In this document: positions 35,380-48,893 of the stretch, piece after piece
How the letters are laid out: the number at the start of each line of letters is the position of its first letter
How positions within the stretch are numbered: the first letter of the stretch is position 1
DNA from: Mansonella perstans
Taxonomy: Eukaryota > Nematoda > Chromadorea > Rhabditida > Onchocercidae
DNA length: 64,000 nt
Assembly (NCBI GenBank): GCA_037074765.1
Contig: JBAMDO010000570.1
Location: forward strand, 62,001-126,000
Direction: 5' to 3'
Notes under the pieces: generated by a model
Database searches by the model: none
What the model was told of the DNA's origin: nothing
The model's input: the letters and a program-made list of their open reading frames with translations, nothing else
Translations under genes and position numbers: made by a program

Positions 35380-35505
35380 CACTGTGCATACATACACACA
35401 CATACATACATACACACACACATGCAGAGACAGAGAGAGAGAGAGAGAACACATACATGCATGAGACACACACACGCAGAGAGAGAGAGAGAGAGAGACA
35501 AAAGT
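35380..35505. repeat. CA then GA compound microsatellite
   Basis: CATACACACA words pass into GAGAGAGA, then CACACACG, then GAGAGAGA again, over about 125 bp. Confidence 0.93.
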
Positions 35506-35639
35506 ATGGAAAAAATGAAAGACATTGCTGGCAAAATTTAAAAAATTTTTTTTGCAAAAATATTTGTGAATAATAATTTTGAACAAATGTTTGTCAATCT
35601 TCTTCTTCTTCTAAACTTTATATAGCAATTTTTTTTCCT

Positions 35640-36020
35640 TTTTTTTTCTCTCTCTCTCTCTCTCTTCATTTACCTTTCAATAAATTTCACCAATTCCTTT
35701 TTTTCTCTTACTTTTAACTTTTTCTTATGTATGTTAAAAATTTACAACAATTTTTACACTTCTCCGATCATTTTTTTTTTTAAATATTCCTATCGATTTT
35801 TTCCGAAAATCTGTCTCTCTCTCTTTCCTTCCCTCTCTCTTTCTTTCTCTCTCTCTTTCTCTCTTTCTTTCTCTCTTTCTTTCTCTTCTTATTCTATAAT
35901 AAACTGTTAATTTTTTTTTTTTTTAAATAGTCGGTTCTTTTTAATCTGTTTTATGTATGATTTATTGCTGTTCATTTTTATTTTTCCTTTTTTTCTCTCT
36001 CTTTCTCTCTTTATTCCACA
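35640..36020. repeat. CT-rich microsatellite cluster
   Basis: Pyrimidine tracts at about 35646-35665, 35813-35890 and 35990-36015, separated by T-runs. No coding potential. Confidence 0.9.
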
Positions 36021-36404
36021 ACATAATTTTTTTTCTGTCAAAAATCGGTTTTGTTTTTCTCTGTATGTATTCACTTTTCTTTTTTCTTCCTCCTTCTCCT
36101 TTAATAATACAATATTTCATATTGATTGATTTGATTTTGGAATACTGAAAGAATAAAAGAACAGAAAAGAAGAAGAGGGATTAGCAAAGAATGGATCATT
36201 TTGTAACAATTTCTTTCTTACTCTCTCCCTCTGCTCTCTGTTCTCTGCCTCTTTACCTCTTCTTCTTTGACCTTTTCTATTTGCAAAGAAAAAGAATGAA
36301 AATGAATTGTTTGGCTCTGTTCTTTTCTCTATCAGTATTATATTTCAAAAAACAGTTGTTTGTTGGTATTTACGCTTCTCTCTTTTTTTTATTATACTGT
36401 AACA

Positions 36405-36833
36405 CAAGAGACAGAGAAAGAGAGAGAGAGAGAGAGAAAGAGAAAGGAATTGTCAGTTAATGATAATGATTGTAATTAAAATTTTGTCAATTGTTGTTAA
36501 TAATGATAATGATCATGTTTTCATCATTCTATTTGCCCTTGCCCTTTTCTCTTTTCTCTTTCTCTATCTTCAATTCCAATTTTAAGTAAAATTTATCTAT
36601 CTAATCTTGTTCAATGTATCAGACATGTTTCCGATACAGTCATATGATAATGATTGTTGTTGTTGTTGTTGTTGCACTTTATCAAATTACTTTCCCTGTA
36701 AACAATCATTTATCAAAATATCATTCAAACTTCAAGATAATTAAATGATAAAATCAATCGACATAACATATATATGTATAGAGTATTACTATTCGTTGTC
36801 ATTTTTTCTTGTTAACAATCAATTCGTTTCTGT

Positions 36834-36866
<33 letters not shown>

Positions 36867-37760
36867 TTGACATTCTATTCAAAAAAAAAGAAGAAAAAGG
36901 TACCAGTTTCTTCCTTGCAGAAATTTTTAGAGTTAATTAACAATGATTAATTCCGGCAACTAAATTACCATTAAAAAGAAAAAAAAAATGAGTCTGTGAT
37001 ATTGATATGATCATCGTCATTAAGCCCTAAACTGAGCAAAAATAAAATTAAAGGATAATTATTTTTTAATTCTTATCACTTTTTTTTTTTTTATAACTTT
37101 GAAAATTGTTAAAGAATTTTATTGAAATATTTTTTTTGTTGTCCCATAGGAAATGAATAAGAATGAGGAATTGAAATTCTTATCATTTTGTAAAATCATA
37201 TTATTGAAAAAGCCTAAGATCCCAAGAGATATGTGGGAGATGATGAAGAAAGGAATATGTTTGTTTGTTTGAATGTTTAAATTTTTTTTTTGATTGTTAG
37301 ATTAAAAATATCATTTAAATGTAGTATTATTTAAAAAAAATAAATCAATTGAAGATGATGATTCATCTCATCCTTATAAAAACATAAATGAAATTTATTC
37401 AAAAGAGAATTTACAATGAAGGAAAAGAAAAAAAGACAAAGAAGTGACAAATAATAATGATGATAATGCTATAGATAAAAGGAAGATAAGAGATTATATA
37501 GATAATTGATTAATCTAAATGAGTCAATATATAATGTTTAATGATTTAGAATTAGCAATGATGTATTACTATTTTGTATGAAGTAATGATTGAAATATGA
37601 TTTATTTGAAAGAAGAAAGGGTTGGTCCCTCTCATATAATGTCACATATATGAAGTGTGATGAGGGATAAGAGATGCGAGAGAGACAAGCAGACTGAAAG
37701 AGAAAGGATATGTGATCGTCGTTTGTAAAATGCCTTTGTGAGTGCAATGAACAACAACAA

Positions 37761-37794
<34 letters not shown>

Positions 37795-38200
37795 ACAAAG
37801 TCATTAATCTTTCATTGGAATTATACTATCATCTATTTATACTCTTCTTCTCTCTCTCTCTCTCTTTCTATTCATAAATGAGGTTAATTTAAAAGAGATC
37901 GTACAATTTTTGTCCTCTTTAACAAAGAGACATAGAGAGAGAGAGAAAGAGAGAGGGAAAGAGAAGAAAAGATGAAAGAAGAAAGGTCACATGTTTCAAT
38001 GATTGATCTAAATGATGGCATATGAAAGATGATGATGATAAATTGAAATAATGTGAGCTGAGAGAGAGAGAGAGAGAGAGGAAGGGAAAGAGAGGGAAAA
38101 TGTAAGCTATGATGATTTATTAATGATTAGAGAGAGTTAGATAGATAGGGATAAGAAAAAAGTTAGATCTTTCTCCCTCTCTCTCTCTCTCTCTGTTTAA
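36405..38200. repeat. Alternating GA and CT microsatellites
   Basis: GA tracts at about 36408-36445, 37932-37970 and 38062-38098; CT tracts at about 37762-37795, 37848-37870 and 38172-38197. A T-run of about 27 lies at 36837-36864. Purine tracts of both orientations lie within a few hundred bases of each other. No gene seen between them. Confidence 0.9.
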
Positions 38201-38384
38201 ACTAAAAATTTAATTTGAATAGAATTGGAGAGTGAAAAAGAGGAAAAGGAAAGAATGAAAGAAGAAATAGAACAAATCCCACAATAATATCCTTTGTACC
38301 TATTAAAATTTGTGCTTTATAACAAAGATTGGGGAAAATATATTATCGTACCAAACTTTAAACTATCATCAAAAATCTTTCTAA

Positions 38385-38747
38385 TCCATTCTCTCTCTCT
38401 CTCTTCCTCTCTCTCTCGCCCTCTCCCTCTCTCTCTTTATTTATGCCAATAATAATCCATGGATACATATGGATGGTTAACAATCAGCAATGTATAAAGC
38501 CTATTTTTCTGAAAAATTTCTTTTCATTCTTTTCAATTAGCTATGTTTTCTTCAAAATTAACTATTATTATTACTATTATATTTTCCCTTTTCAACAATT
38601 ACAATAACAAATGAAATGGAAAATGAAAAAAAAGCTATCAAATATATTTGTTAACATAAACTGTAAACACTAAATTATAGACAAAAATATTTTTTGGCTA
38701 ACAATCAAAAATTATTTAATATTTTCAAACAAATATTGAATAGAAAT

Positions 38748-38779
<32 letters not shown>

Positions 38780-39470
38780 AAATATTAGTATTAAATATAT
38801 TTCAATGTGATTATAAATAAGCTGATCTCTAACTAACAACAATTGACAAAAAAAGATGTTCACTGACATATTATTGTATGTGTGTGTGTGTGTGTGTACA
38901 TTGTTACTAAAATATGTCTGTCGTAAAATGAAAAAAGAAAGCTTTGATATTTAATATTTCGCTAACAACAATATTGGTATGTGTTGATCCTAAAAATTAA
39001 CCATTCACTAAATAATTAACTCTGAAATTATTCAATTTACTTATGAAAGAGAAGAAAAATTATCAACGAAAAACAATAAATTTACTTTTTAAATAAAATT
39101 AAATTATTTCAATTAAACTGTCAGTGTTTAATCGTAAAATTTTTTACTGTTTCATCAAAAGATAAAAAGTGTCATGAACATTTCAGGAGTGTACAATCCA
39201 TAAAATGTCATCAACATTCATCAGAAATACTGAAAATGCTTTTAGTGATATATATATAAGTAACTTCGTTGTAGTGCTTTCTATACGTTACTAAGAATAA
39301 AAAGAGATATTTTTTTTTTTTAGATTTTCTCAATTAAATTTTATGTCTTCGAAATCAAAAAAAAAAATCTCAAATGATTTATATGTATTCAAACTCCTTT
39401 TCTCTTTGCATATTCTCATTTTAATTAATTTCCTTTTTGTCTCTCTCTCTCTCCCCCTCTCTCTTTGAAA
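38385..39470. repeat. Further CT, GA and TG microsatellites
   Basis: CT at about 38391-38440, GA at 38745-38775, TG at 38879-38898 and CT at 39440-39465, in AT-rich DNA without genes. Confidence 0.88.
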
Positions 39471-39769
39471 TTACATCTTAGTAAAAAAAGAAGAAAGAAA
39501 TTAAATTACATCGAAGAAAATAAATTTGTGTAATGTTGTTGTTGTTGAAGAAAATTGAAAATGTCATATTACTGTTCTTTCCTTCAAAATGATATCATTG
39601 TCATTATCAATAATTATATACACTTATTAATTATTTCAATGCTATTTCATGATTTTTATTGTTAGACGAAAATTAATTATTGATTTAACATCTGTGAATT
39701 GTGCAATATTTTGGATGTTAATTAAGTTGATGGTGATAATGATGATTGTCATATCTGTCTTTTTCGTAG

Positions 39770-40356
39770 GGAATCACGGTTGATGGTTGGAAATTTGGAT
39801 GGTCTAATGTCGTCGTCAACAACTATTGTCAAATTTACAAAAATTATTACGCCATCACGATCAACTAATTGCTGCACTATTTCCGCTGCTAATACAATTA
39901 GGTTAGTAGCTATAGTCTTCTTGGGTTCATGAATGAACAAATACAACAATAGATTAATATTATACGCTGTAAAATTAACATTTACATATATAGTTATTTA
40001 GTTCAATCCAAGTCAGCAGTACTAAAATGTTATTTCAGAGGAAGTAGTAGTAGCGGATAAGTAGTGGAAATGATTATCTGGAGTGTTTAATTGCCTCGGT
40101 CATATTCGGAATGAAATTTTGGTGGAAAGGAAAGAAATTTGGTCCAGGTTCAGGTAATTTTAAAATTTCATTATAACAATACACATATATATATACATAG
40201 TACAAATTTCCTGATCCTGAAATAAACGTTTTCTTGTTCAAATGGATGAAGCTTTCAAATTGAGCACACTTGGTTACTTTTCAGGTACAAATAAAAATAC
40301 CAAACTTTCAAACTATCAAATCAAATAGATCGTTTCATGCAGTATGGGTAATTCAG
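39770..40356 (+). other. Candidate non-coding leader exons with consensus splice sites
   Basis: Three segments are bounded by good sites: 39770-39901 (acceptor TTTTCGTAG, donor GTTAGT), 40039-40153 (acceptor TATTTCAG, donor CAG then GTAATT) and 40285-40356 (acceptor TTTTCAG, donor CAG then GTAAGG); a fourth acceptor (GTGATGCAG) ends at 40482. No long frame crosses them: the first encodes about 40 residues from an internal ATG (MVGNLDGLMSSST), then meets a stop in the second. They lie on the strand of the SPEN-family gene starting 5 kb downstream and may be its 5' leader or an independent non-coding RNA. Confidence 0.35.
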
Positions 40357-41284
40357 GTAAGGATTAGTAAATCAACTTGCTATTAATAACTTAACAACTT
40401 CCATTTCGTAATATTTAAAACAATTGTAATTTTCGTAGTTTCTCTCTCCCACAAAATTCCTATCAGCTTGTTTGTGATGCAGTAGTAAATAGGAGGAGGA
40501 AGTAAGTCTAATGCATTACATCTTCTTATTGTATGACAAAAACTGGAAATATGGTATAGGAAATTTGAACAATTGGAATTTATTCAACAGTATGATATCG
40601 TTAGTGATAATAATTTATGTGAAAATCTTAAGGGGGACAACTATAGGAGGAGAATGTATGTTGATAAGATAATGGGTGTGTAATTAGCAATGTAACGAAA
40701 TAACTTGGTTCATGTTCGAATTATACATACATATATGTATAATGATGGTTAACTTTTTTTTGTAAAATTACTTTTGTGTAATTTTGTGAACAGCGGTAAT
40801 TTTCATTCATCATTTCATCATGAGAATCAATCAATAGAACAATGTTTATTGATGTAGGGAAAGATTAAATTGAATTTTCCTTTTGTTCATTAATTTATTT
40901 AAAATTCTAGCTTCATAAATTGTTGTTGTTTATTATTAGTTGTGTGGAGTGTAAAAGATGGTATATTGTGTGTGTGTGTTGGAATTTTTGCTAGGTGAAA
41001 TGAAAAATGTAATTGAATGGAAATTGTGTACATATATATATTTTGGTTACCTGTTGTTGTTGTTATAGATTATATTGGAATTAGGGAAGGATGAGAGTGT
41101 AGTACACTCACTATATGTATAGCAGGAAATTTAATAATTAAACAATAAAATTTATGGGTATGTTTGCATTTGTGTTTGTTGTGAAATATGAGAAATATGA
41201 GCATTGTTTGTTTGATGTGTAATATGAGCATGATGATGATGATGAAAAAGAGTAGGGAACGGAATTGGTGTTGAGAAATGGGCA

Positions 41285-41460
41285 ATTAATATATATATAT
41301 ATATATACCATAATTATAGGTATCCTGAAATCTAAAATATATCGGGTAGGATAGGATTGATTTGATTCATTTGTACCCAATTGCCATCATTGGGGTTGTC
41401 ATATGAGATAGCAGTAGCAACCATTATTCATTTCTACAATCATATAATATATATATATAA
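41285..41460. repeat. TA microsatellites
   Basis: Two short TATATATA tracts, about 41289-41308 and 41443-41458, flank unique sequence. Confidence 0.85.
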
Positions 41461-41499
41461 TTGTAGTAGAGATAGAAAGAGAGAGAGTGAGCGAGCAAA

Positions 41500-41640
41500 A
41501 TGACCACCAGGATGCACGTCAATCAATTGGGTGCAATAGACGAATTGATCCCACATAGCGCAGACTATATACAACACAATTTGCTACACAACCATCAACA
41601 CCAACAACCATTCTCCCCGGTAACATCGCAAATAAAATGA
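41500..41640 (+). CDS. Short ORF, possible alternative first coding exon of the SPEN-family gene
   Basis: An ATG in good context (CAAAATGACC) opens 46 residues starting MTTRMHVNQLGAIDELIPHS, ending in a His/Gln-rich part (HNHQHQQPFSP) and a stop. A phase-0 donor (CCG then GTAACA) at 41620 would give a 40-codon exon. The codon mix and lower AT content look more genuine than the surroundings. I cannot show what it would join: the first SPEN coding exon has an in-frame stop at 45312, so joining needs an acceptor between 45315 and 45378 (a weak CGACAG before 45345 has the right phase). Confidence 0.3.
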   Translation: MTTRMHVNQLGAIDELIPHSADYIQHNLLHNHQHQQPFSPVTSQIK

Positions 41641-41759
41641 TCATCGTTATATCTTCTGTTGGTTAGAACCAAATGTTACCCAAAGGGCGGGACTTTGTAA
41701 ACTTACAGCAGATAATAGTGGGTGGTTCCAGAACGGCAAACGGTACTTCCGATTCGTAA

Positions 41760-42180
41760 ACTATAGCCTTTTTGTTCTCTCTATCTCTCTCTCTCTCTCT
41801 CTTTCTCTTTCTTTCTTTTAATAATCTATATTATAGAGAGAATGAGTAAAAGAGAGAGAGAGAGAGAGAAAGATAGAGGAATAGAAATGAAAAAAAAAAA
41901 AAAGATATACAGAAGAAGAGAATGATAGAAATAAAAAGATTAAAAATGATGCTCCACCCCTCTTCTCCTCCTCTATACTCTTATCATGTATTAGGTGTAA
42001 GCATATGGGTGGTGGGTGGAGGATGAATGAGAAGTTGAAATTGAATTGAAGAGAACGTGCGCAAGAGAGGAGGAATTGTTTGTGCTGCTTGCCACGTCAG
42101 TGCAAATCAACGTTGTCTACTATGGTCCATTCTCTCATGCTATTTACTACTACTACTACTACTACTATTACTATTACTAT
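41760..42180. repeat. CT, GA and TAC microsatellites
   Basis: CT at about 41778-41815 and GA at 41838-41876 face each other across about 35 bp, then a TAC/TAT trinucleotide tract at 42145-42180. Confidence 0.88.
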
Positions 42181-45100
42181 TTCAAATTTAATCATAAAAT
42201 TAATGATAATAATAATTATCAAAAAAAGTTATCATTTAATATTACTATAAAATATTACAATCATTATTCTTTATTTATAATTATTATTAAATGAATTAAA
42301 TATTTATGTAAAAATATTTTAATTAATTATTATTATAATTTTTATATATATATTTTTTTTTTCTTTTATCATTTCTTTAAATATTAATTTGATCATAAAA
42401 TTTTATATTCATTATTTTAGATAACTATATAGTAGTATATTTCATTTATTTAATTTTAAAATATTATTTCATTTTGTTAGTTCATTAATTTACTATGTTT
42501 TTTATAATTTTTTTTTTTTTTTGTGATTATATTAAATGATTGAATATGAAATGTAAAAGATATTAGATATCAAAAGTTGTAAACATTAACTACGCTTACA
42601 ACAACAATTAACGTTGATCTAACAGCTAAGAATTAATAGAGAAATGATAAGAAAATTAGAAAGGTATATAGTTCATTTGACATCGGTTGATAATTTGATA
42701 TTAACAGTTATGATTTATTTAAAAGTTAGGTATAATTCTCTTGCTAGAATGCAAAAGAGGTCAGATTTATTGCGTTTACAATGATCAACTTTGACCCATG
42801 AACTAATAAACAAAATAATAGGCAAATCAGAAAGGTATACATTTCATTTGACCTCGTTGAGAATTTGATGTTAACAGTTATGATTTATTTAAAAGTTAAC
42901 TATAATTATTTACCATAGTATATATGAGATCAGTTTCTGGCATATTCGTTTTCATATTTGTTTCACAGAAGAGCATTTACTTTCATAACTTTGTTGAATG
43001 ATAGTTCAAAAAGTGATGCGCTTAATTGTTGAGTGATTATCAGGATAATCACGATTTTTTTTTTTTTTTTTTTGTTGTTAATCAAATTCGGTGATAACTT
43101 TGATTTATTTTATTGAACTTCCAAAAAAAAAAGAAAAAACTGGATTTTAGTCATTTCAGCTTTATACAACAATAATTCGCAGTATTTTTTGTTAATTTGA
43201 ATTGGTCGAAGTTTTTTTTTTTTTTTTTTTTTTTTTTTGATGATTGAAGAGAAGAAGCATGCACAATGCATTGAGATTGATTTGTGTAGAGTTCGAGGCT
43301 GTTAGAATTTTGCCTTTTTCTTTTTAAGATATTGAAAATATTTTCTGTAAAGATACTTATGTGTGTGAGGTCTGTTATCGAGCAAAAGAAACGCACTTTT
43401 AGCAAGTTGTTTTTTCTTTCGAGTAGAATTGAATTGAATTGAATTGAATTGAACTGAAGTGAAGTGAAGTTTTGAAGAAGTGCATTCATTTTATACAGCT
43501 TTTTGTATTGTTTATAAGCTGGATTTTGGATCGAAATTCTAGTTTTTATTTCGAAGCGGCTTCTTTGTTCATTTGAAATTAGGAATAGAAGTTTCGCGAT
43601 ATACAATTGATGTGTATTCTCTTATTCATAACAGGGAATTAATCTCTGCCATGATTTACCACTCTGATGATACTATTATTATCATGTCAAATGATAATAA
43701 GAAATATATGGAAGGAATATCATCGGAAGGACCAATTTAAGTTTCCTTCCCTCAACAAATTCCAATTGATACTGTCATTATATTCTGTTACATGTCAACA
43801 AACTAAAGAGTAGAAATCAAGAAATATGGAATATCAGGAGGAGGAGGAATTTCAATTTCAATTGCTCTACAACAATTTCAACAACAACAGTTGTTTTCTT
43901 AGCGTTATCATCGACAACTGTATTATTTTCTACTGCTGTTAAAACTTGTCTTTATTGCTACTTGTTCATTTCTGATATTTTCTCTCTCATATATTTAACG
44001 ACGTTATTTGACATTTAAATAATTGTAAAGTACTATTTGATACTGTTTGAATTGAATACATTGATTTTTACAAAATTAATTCAAAGTCTATCAGGAAAAT
44101 TACATTCTTCGTTTTTGTATATCATTAGCATAGTTTATAGAATTTTTCATTGAATTTATTTTCAAATTGCAGAGAGAAATTCAAAAATTGAGTTTTTTTT
44201 TTTTTTTTTTTTTTGGATTTTCACTCTTTGTTGTGTGAATAGCGCGGTAAAGATAGCAATTAAAAAGAGTATTTTTGAATTATTGCTCATAGCTCTCGAA
44301 TAATGGCAATGGTTTTGTATTTAATGGAACTTGATATGGTTTTTCATTTTTTTTTTTAAGTTTTAAAATATTCATACCATAATAGTAAATTTTTGTAACC
44401 AGTGATTTAATGTTGGCAATTGAAAAGTGTTGGTATGATGATTTGAAGACATTGTATGGGAATGATTTATGGATGTAAATTATTATTGATGCAGGAATCT
44501 GGACTTGACCATATGATATTTTAAAAAGTTTTCTGGAAATTGTTAGTGAATTATTAGTAGAACTTGAACAATTATTCTGATTATTTGCTGTGCACATTTA
44601 GGAGTGTAAACGTTTCAGGAAACTGTCATGACTCATTCATTATTCATCCCATTCATGTCATTTTTTTGGATTTTAATTGCACTAAAAGTAACGAGGAGTA
44701 TATTATAGAGGGAAGAGAGAAGAGAAGGGAGCACTTTTTCAAAAATAGTGTTTAACATTTTAATTATGTAGTCTACTGTTAGTTTTATTTCATTTTCTTT
44801 CCCATTTATTCTCAGACTTATTTACATATATGTACTCAGTCGTCTATTTGATTCGAATTTTTCTGAATGAAATTTGAATTAAAAAATTCCGTAGAAACTT
44901 TGGATATTTATTACCTCAGAAATACTTATATTACTATTCCATATGATGGATTCGGATTGTTGCGTTACTTTGAAATGATTTGGTAAAATTCACAAGAATA
45001 ATTACTTAGTTCTTAACGAACGTTTTTTTTTTTTTTTTTTATTGCTTTTCCCATGATGATTTTAAATTGTTTCATAGTTTTTCAGGACCACTGCGTGCTA

Positions 45101-45270
45101 AAGATACGAAGCAGCAGTTTATGCGTGAAATATAGCGTAATAATATATGAGGGATCATCTTACATTATACGAAATAACTATACGTCAGAAGAATTCCGAT
45201 TCATTTGACAAAGTATTCAAGGAAGGCAAGAAGCGAAAAAGTCACGATTGAATATTAAGCTAAATCGCAG
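42181..45270. other. AT-rich 5' region of the SPEN-family gene
   Basis: No gene recognised. It contains T-runs at about 43057-43074, 43210-43238 and 44194-44214, a GAATT pentanucleotide tract at 43428-43470, and a diverged pair of about 70 bp around 42655-42725 and 42825-42895 (shared AGAAAGGTATA and TTTGATRTTAACAGTTATGATTT-like words). Frames such as 44280-44597 (minus) lack domains and splice support. Confidence 0.45.
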
Positions 45271-45287
45271 TTATTTACTTCTTCAGA
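45271..45287 (+). promoter_or_regulatory. Splice acceptor in the 5' leader of the SPEN-family gene
   Basis: TTATTTACTTCTTCAG ends at 45286, 91 nt before the chosen start codon. An in-frame TGA at 45312 shows that sequence between them is untranslated, so this is a 5'-UTR intron or spliced-leader site. Confidence 0.5.
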
Positions 45288-45377
45288 AGAATAGCACTGT
45301 CCAGGAAGTTGTGATTTGTTGGCGATCAACGAACCAAACGACAGTTGCAAGCGCTGTATTGCCAATTCTTCCATGGA

Positions 45378-48300
45378 ATGGTTATCAGCGCCCAAGTGCT
45401 CAGTATTAACATTGGTGGAAGTAGCAACAGCAATAGCGGTAACACTAATAATAATAATAGTAAAGGAACAAAATCTGGTATCATTAATAAAAGCAATTCT
45501 GCAGGAATTACAAAAATTACAGCTGGTGACGAAATCGAAAATCAGGAAGATCAACAACAACAGCAACAACAGAATCAAGAGTGTACCATTAGTCCATCTG
45601 AAGTCTGGTTTAAGCGTCAACAATCACAGCAGCATTCTAAGTGGCTGCTGAATTGTTGTACGTCAAATCTTACAACAGCTGCGCAACAATTAACTGTACT
45701 TATTGATAGTATCAGTACTTGTATTCCGGATCCTATTGCAACATCAGCGAGCAAAATTGCCGATTTTGCTACTGCTACAGATAGCAAGAATACGGCGATA
45801 GCGACAACAGCAGCAGTTTCCACAACAACAACAACTATTCCTGAAATTACCACGCAGCAGGATATGAGCCGAGAGAGTCGTCATGTCCATGTGATTGGCC
45901 TACCGGATAGTCTTTCGGATGAACGCGTCTCATCATTTTTTTCCACGTAAATAAATTTTTGCAGTTTCTTTTTTTAACCGATATTCTACGGATTATATTT
46001 GTTAATTAATGAAAGATAATTTAGTGAGCTATCTATATGATGATGTATCGTGCGATTAACATATACGTACGATAGGATTTACGGAATTTCATGAGGGGAA
46101 AAAAATGAATTGGATATGCATAGAAGTTATCACACAGAAAAAGTAATTAAAGCGATTAAAAAATAAGTAAAATTTATGCTGAAATTTTTTTGCAGGCTTA
46201 CGATTTTTTAAGTCTCATATTTGTTATGGAATAAATGCATTATGTGAATAAATTTGGGCTTACGAACAATGGTAATCTTAGTTATAGGTCATGGAGCATT
46301 ATACGAACTGTTGATTCTAATAGTTTTTATTCGTATGAAAAATTGAACGTCAGTGGGAAATGTAATGAATTCTTCCAAACTAGTCATCCAATGAAGATTG
46401 TGTCATTTAAGATTTCGCAGGAAAAAAGGTTTTTTAGTCAGTTGGGAAAGATAATCTGAGTTGGTTATTGAACAAGAAAGATGGGCAAAGTACTAGTCAG
46501 TGATTATGTGAAATGGGCAATAGTTCAAAAGATGGGCAAAGTATTGGTTAATAATTATGTGAAATGGGCAGTATTAAAAAGATGGGCAAAGTGCTGGTCA
46601 GCAATTATGTGAAATGGGCAGTAGTTAAAAAGATGGGCAAAGTAGTGATTAATAATTATGTGAAATAGCTAAGGGTAGCTTGAAGGATTTGGAAATATTT
46701 TTTATTCGTTTTGAAAATTCATTTTAATAAATTTGCAGAGTGCATCATTAGCAGTGTCTTTTATATTTATTGGTAGTGTTGATTACTTGCTGAGAGCTCT
46801 TCAAACATTTCAGTAAATTTTTACAAAATTCACTTCATGGATGGATTTCCCTAAAAAGTATTAATTGCTTAGTACCTTGATATAGTAAGTATTTAGTTAA
46901 ACCATAACCGTACTTGGCAACGAATGGAAATCAATCTGTGAAGTGAATTTTGTAAAAGTTTACTGAAATTTGTGAGTTTTCAAATTTGTAAGAGGGAATT
47001 GAAGTTTTTATCAATGCATGTACATTATTATTGGCTATGCATGCATAGTGTACGAGGTTGTAAGAGGCGCAGTATTATAAATGTTGTAAATTTTGCAGGA
47101 TAATTAATTGTATAAAGTTCATCGATCATAGTTTAATAGACATTTATATAGTTGCTGTGTATTGATAATGTTGAAAGATTCAAAGATTAAGATTTTTTTT
47201 TATTGTCTCATTTATTGTTGTTCAAAGATCAGGATTTTATTGTACCTGTACTACTTTATGAAATCGTTTGAAATAGGCAGGTTGATTTATTGTTGTCGCA
47301 TGGTTGGTGATAATAGGTAGCAAGTTTTATTTGTGACGATAATTGTAATGTAATTAATTCATTTTGCTTCATATTGTAAGGAAAACTTCGCACTCTGCTA
47401 CTGATAATATTTCAAATTTGCTTGAACATCTTTTAAGGACGTATAGTTGAGTAGTATCAGTGTGTGTGCATGCGTATATATGTGGGTACGGTGTCGAAGA
47501 CGGTAATAGCGGAACATTTCTTTTTTCTTTCTATTTTCTGTAACGACTCATTCAACGCTATATTAAATAAGTGGGCGTTGGAGGACAAGAAAGGCATTGT
47601 GCCGATCATAGTTGTGTCACACATCTTTTGTAATTTGGTCATTTCCATTATTTGGGTTTTAACATTGATAATATGGAAAAAGAAATCAAATTAGAGAGGT
47701 TTCACATCATTTAGGACAAGTAGAGATTGAATAGAGTAAATAAATAAATAAATATTGGTAAGCTCATTTTTGGTGACAGCTATAAGAGTACAAGATGATT
47801 CAATAGTTTACTTTGTCATATTTCTTAACTTAAAAATTCAGTCAAATTAAAATATCATAAAAGGTCAAACATTGAACATATCATCAACACTTATCCTTAC
47901 ATAAGGGATTTAGCCTATTCAAAATCTTCAACCTGTTATACATCCAATCAGATTTTAGATAAAATCAAGAATGATTATATAACCTAGAATTATGATTTAA
48001 ATTGATTTACAGATTTGGTCGTGTGCAGAAAGTGGAACGCCTGGGTGCCACTGGTGCTGTGGTTAGTTTCATGGATGTTCGATCGGCACAAAAAGTCCAC
48101 TCAACAGAGCCAAAATTTCAAGGTCACAAATTGCGGATCACATTTCACGAACAGAGCAAGAAGTGAGCAGAAAAGTCCATATTTTGCATATTGCATAAAT
48201 ATTACTATTATTATGGGAAATCAGGATTGATTATAATTCTGCAGCTGTTTTCCTACACAAACCTACCTGATTGGCTAATTGTTATGCTACTTGCCTAGCT

Positions 48301-48858
48301 TTCTTAAGCTAGCTTGCTTCGGCCTTGGTTTCTTTGTCAGTTTTCTACAGTTGCTACCTGTTTCTATGGATCAACATAACTGCCAGCCACTTTGTGGCTA
48401 AATTTTCGCACAAATTTGCCGCCTTCATCTACATCATCCATGTTATGTATCTCTGTTACGAATGCAGTTTCTTCATTTCTAGCTCGTGGTACCTTCGGTA
48501 CTTGGGTTGTATCTTTTGATGGTGCCACGAACTGTGTTGGCATGCTGTTTTAGTTGAATTAACAACTTACTTAATTCTGGCGGATTTTTATCCGCTTTAT
48601 AAACTATTTTCGGTATCTGACGGATCCTCTCCAGCATCTATCTCGAATTTCTAGTCGTCGTTGTCTTGCTCAATTTTAATCTTGCATGGATCATAATGCT
48701 ACCGCTATTTTCATCATCGGTTTATGTGCTGTCGCTGTTCGTCTACTTTGGTGCAGCTGAATGAATATCATGAATCGAGTAGGTGTTGTGTTATAAACTA
48801 CTACAGATCAATATAGGATGCTTCTTGACGTTACATTTTTTAATTTTTATTTTCATAT

Positions 48859-48893
<35 letters not shown>

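Noticed and set aside
44280..44597. 105-residue minus-strand ORF
   Set aside because: Low-complexity Asn/Ser/Lys composition, crosses T-runs, no domain or splice support.
45255..45853. Minus-strand ORFs opposite the first SPEN coding exon
   Set aside because: Antisense of CAA/ACA-rich codons; the plus strand leads into an RRM.
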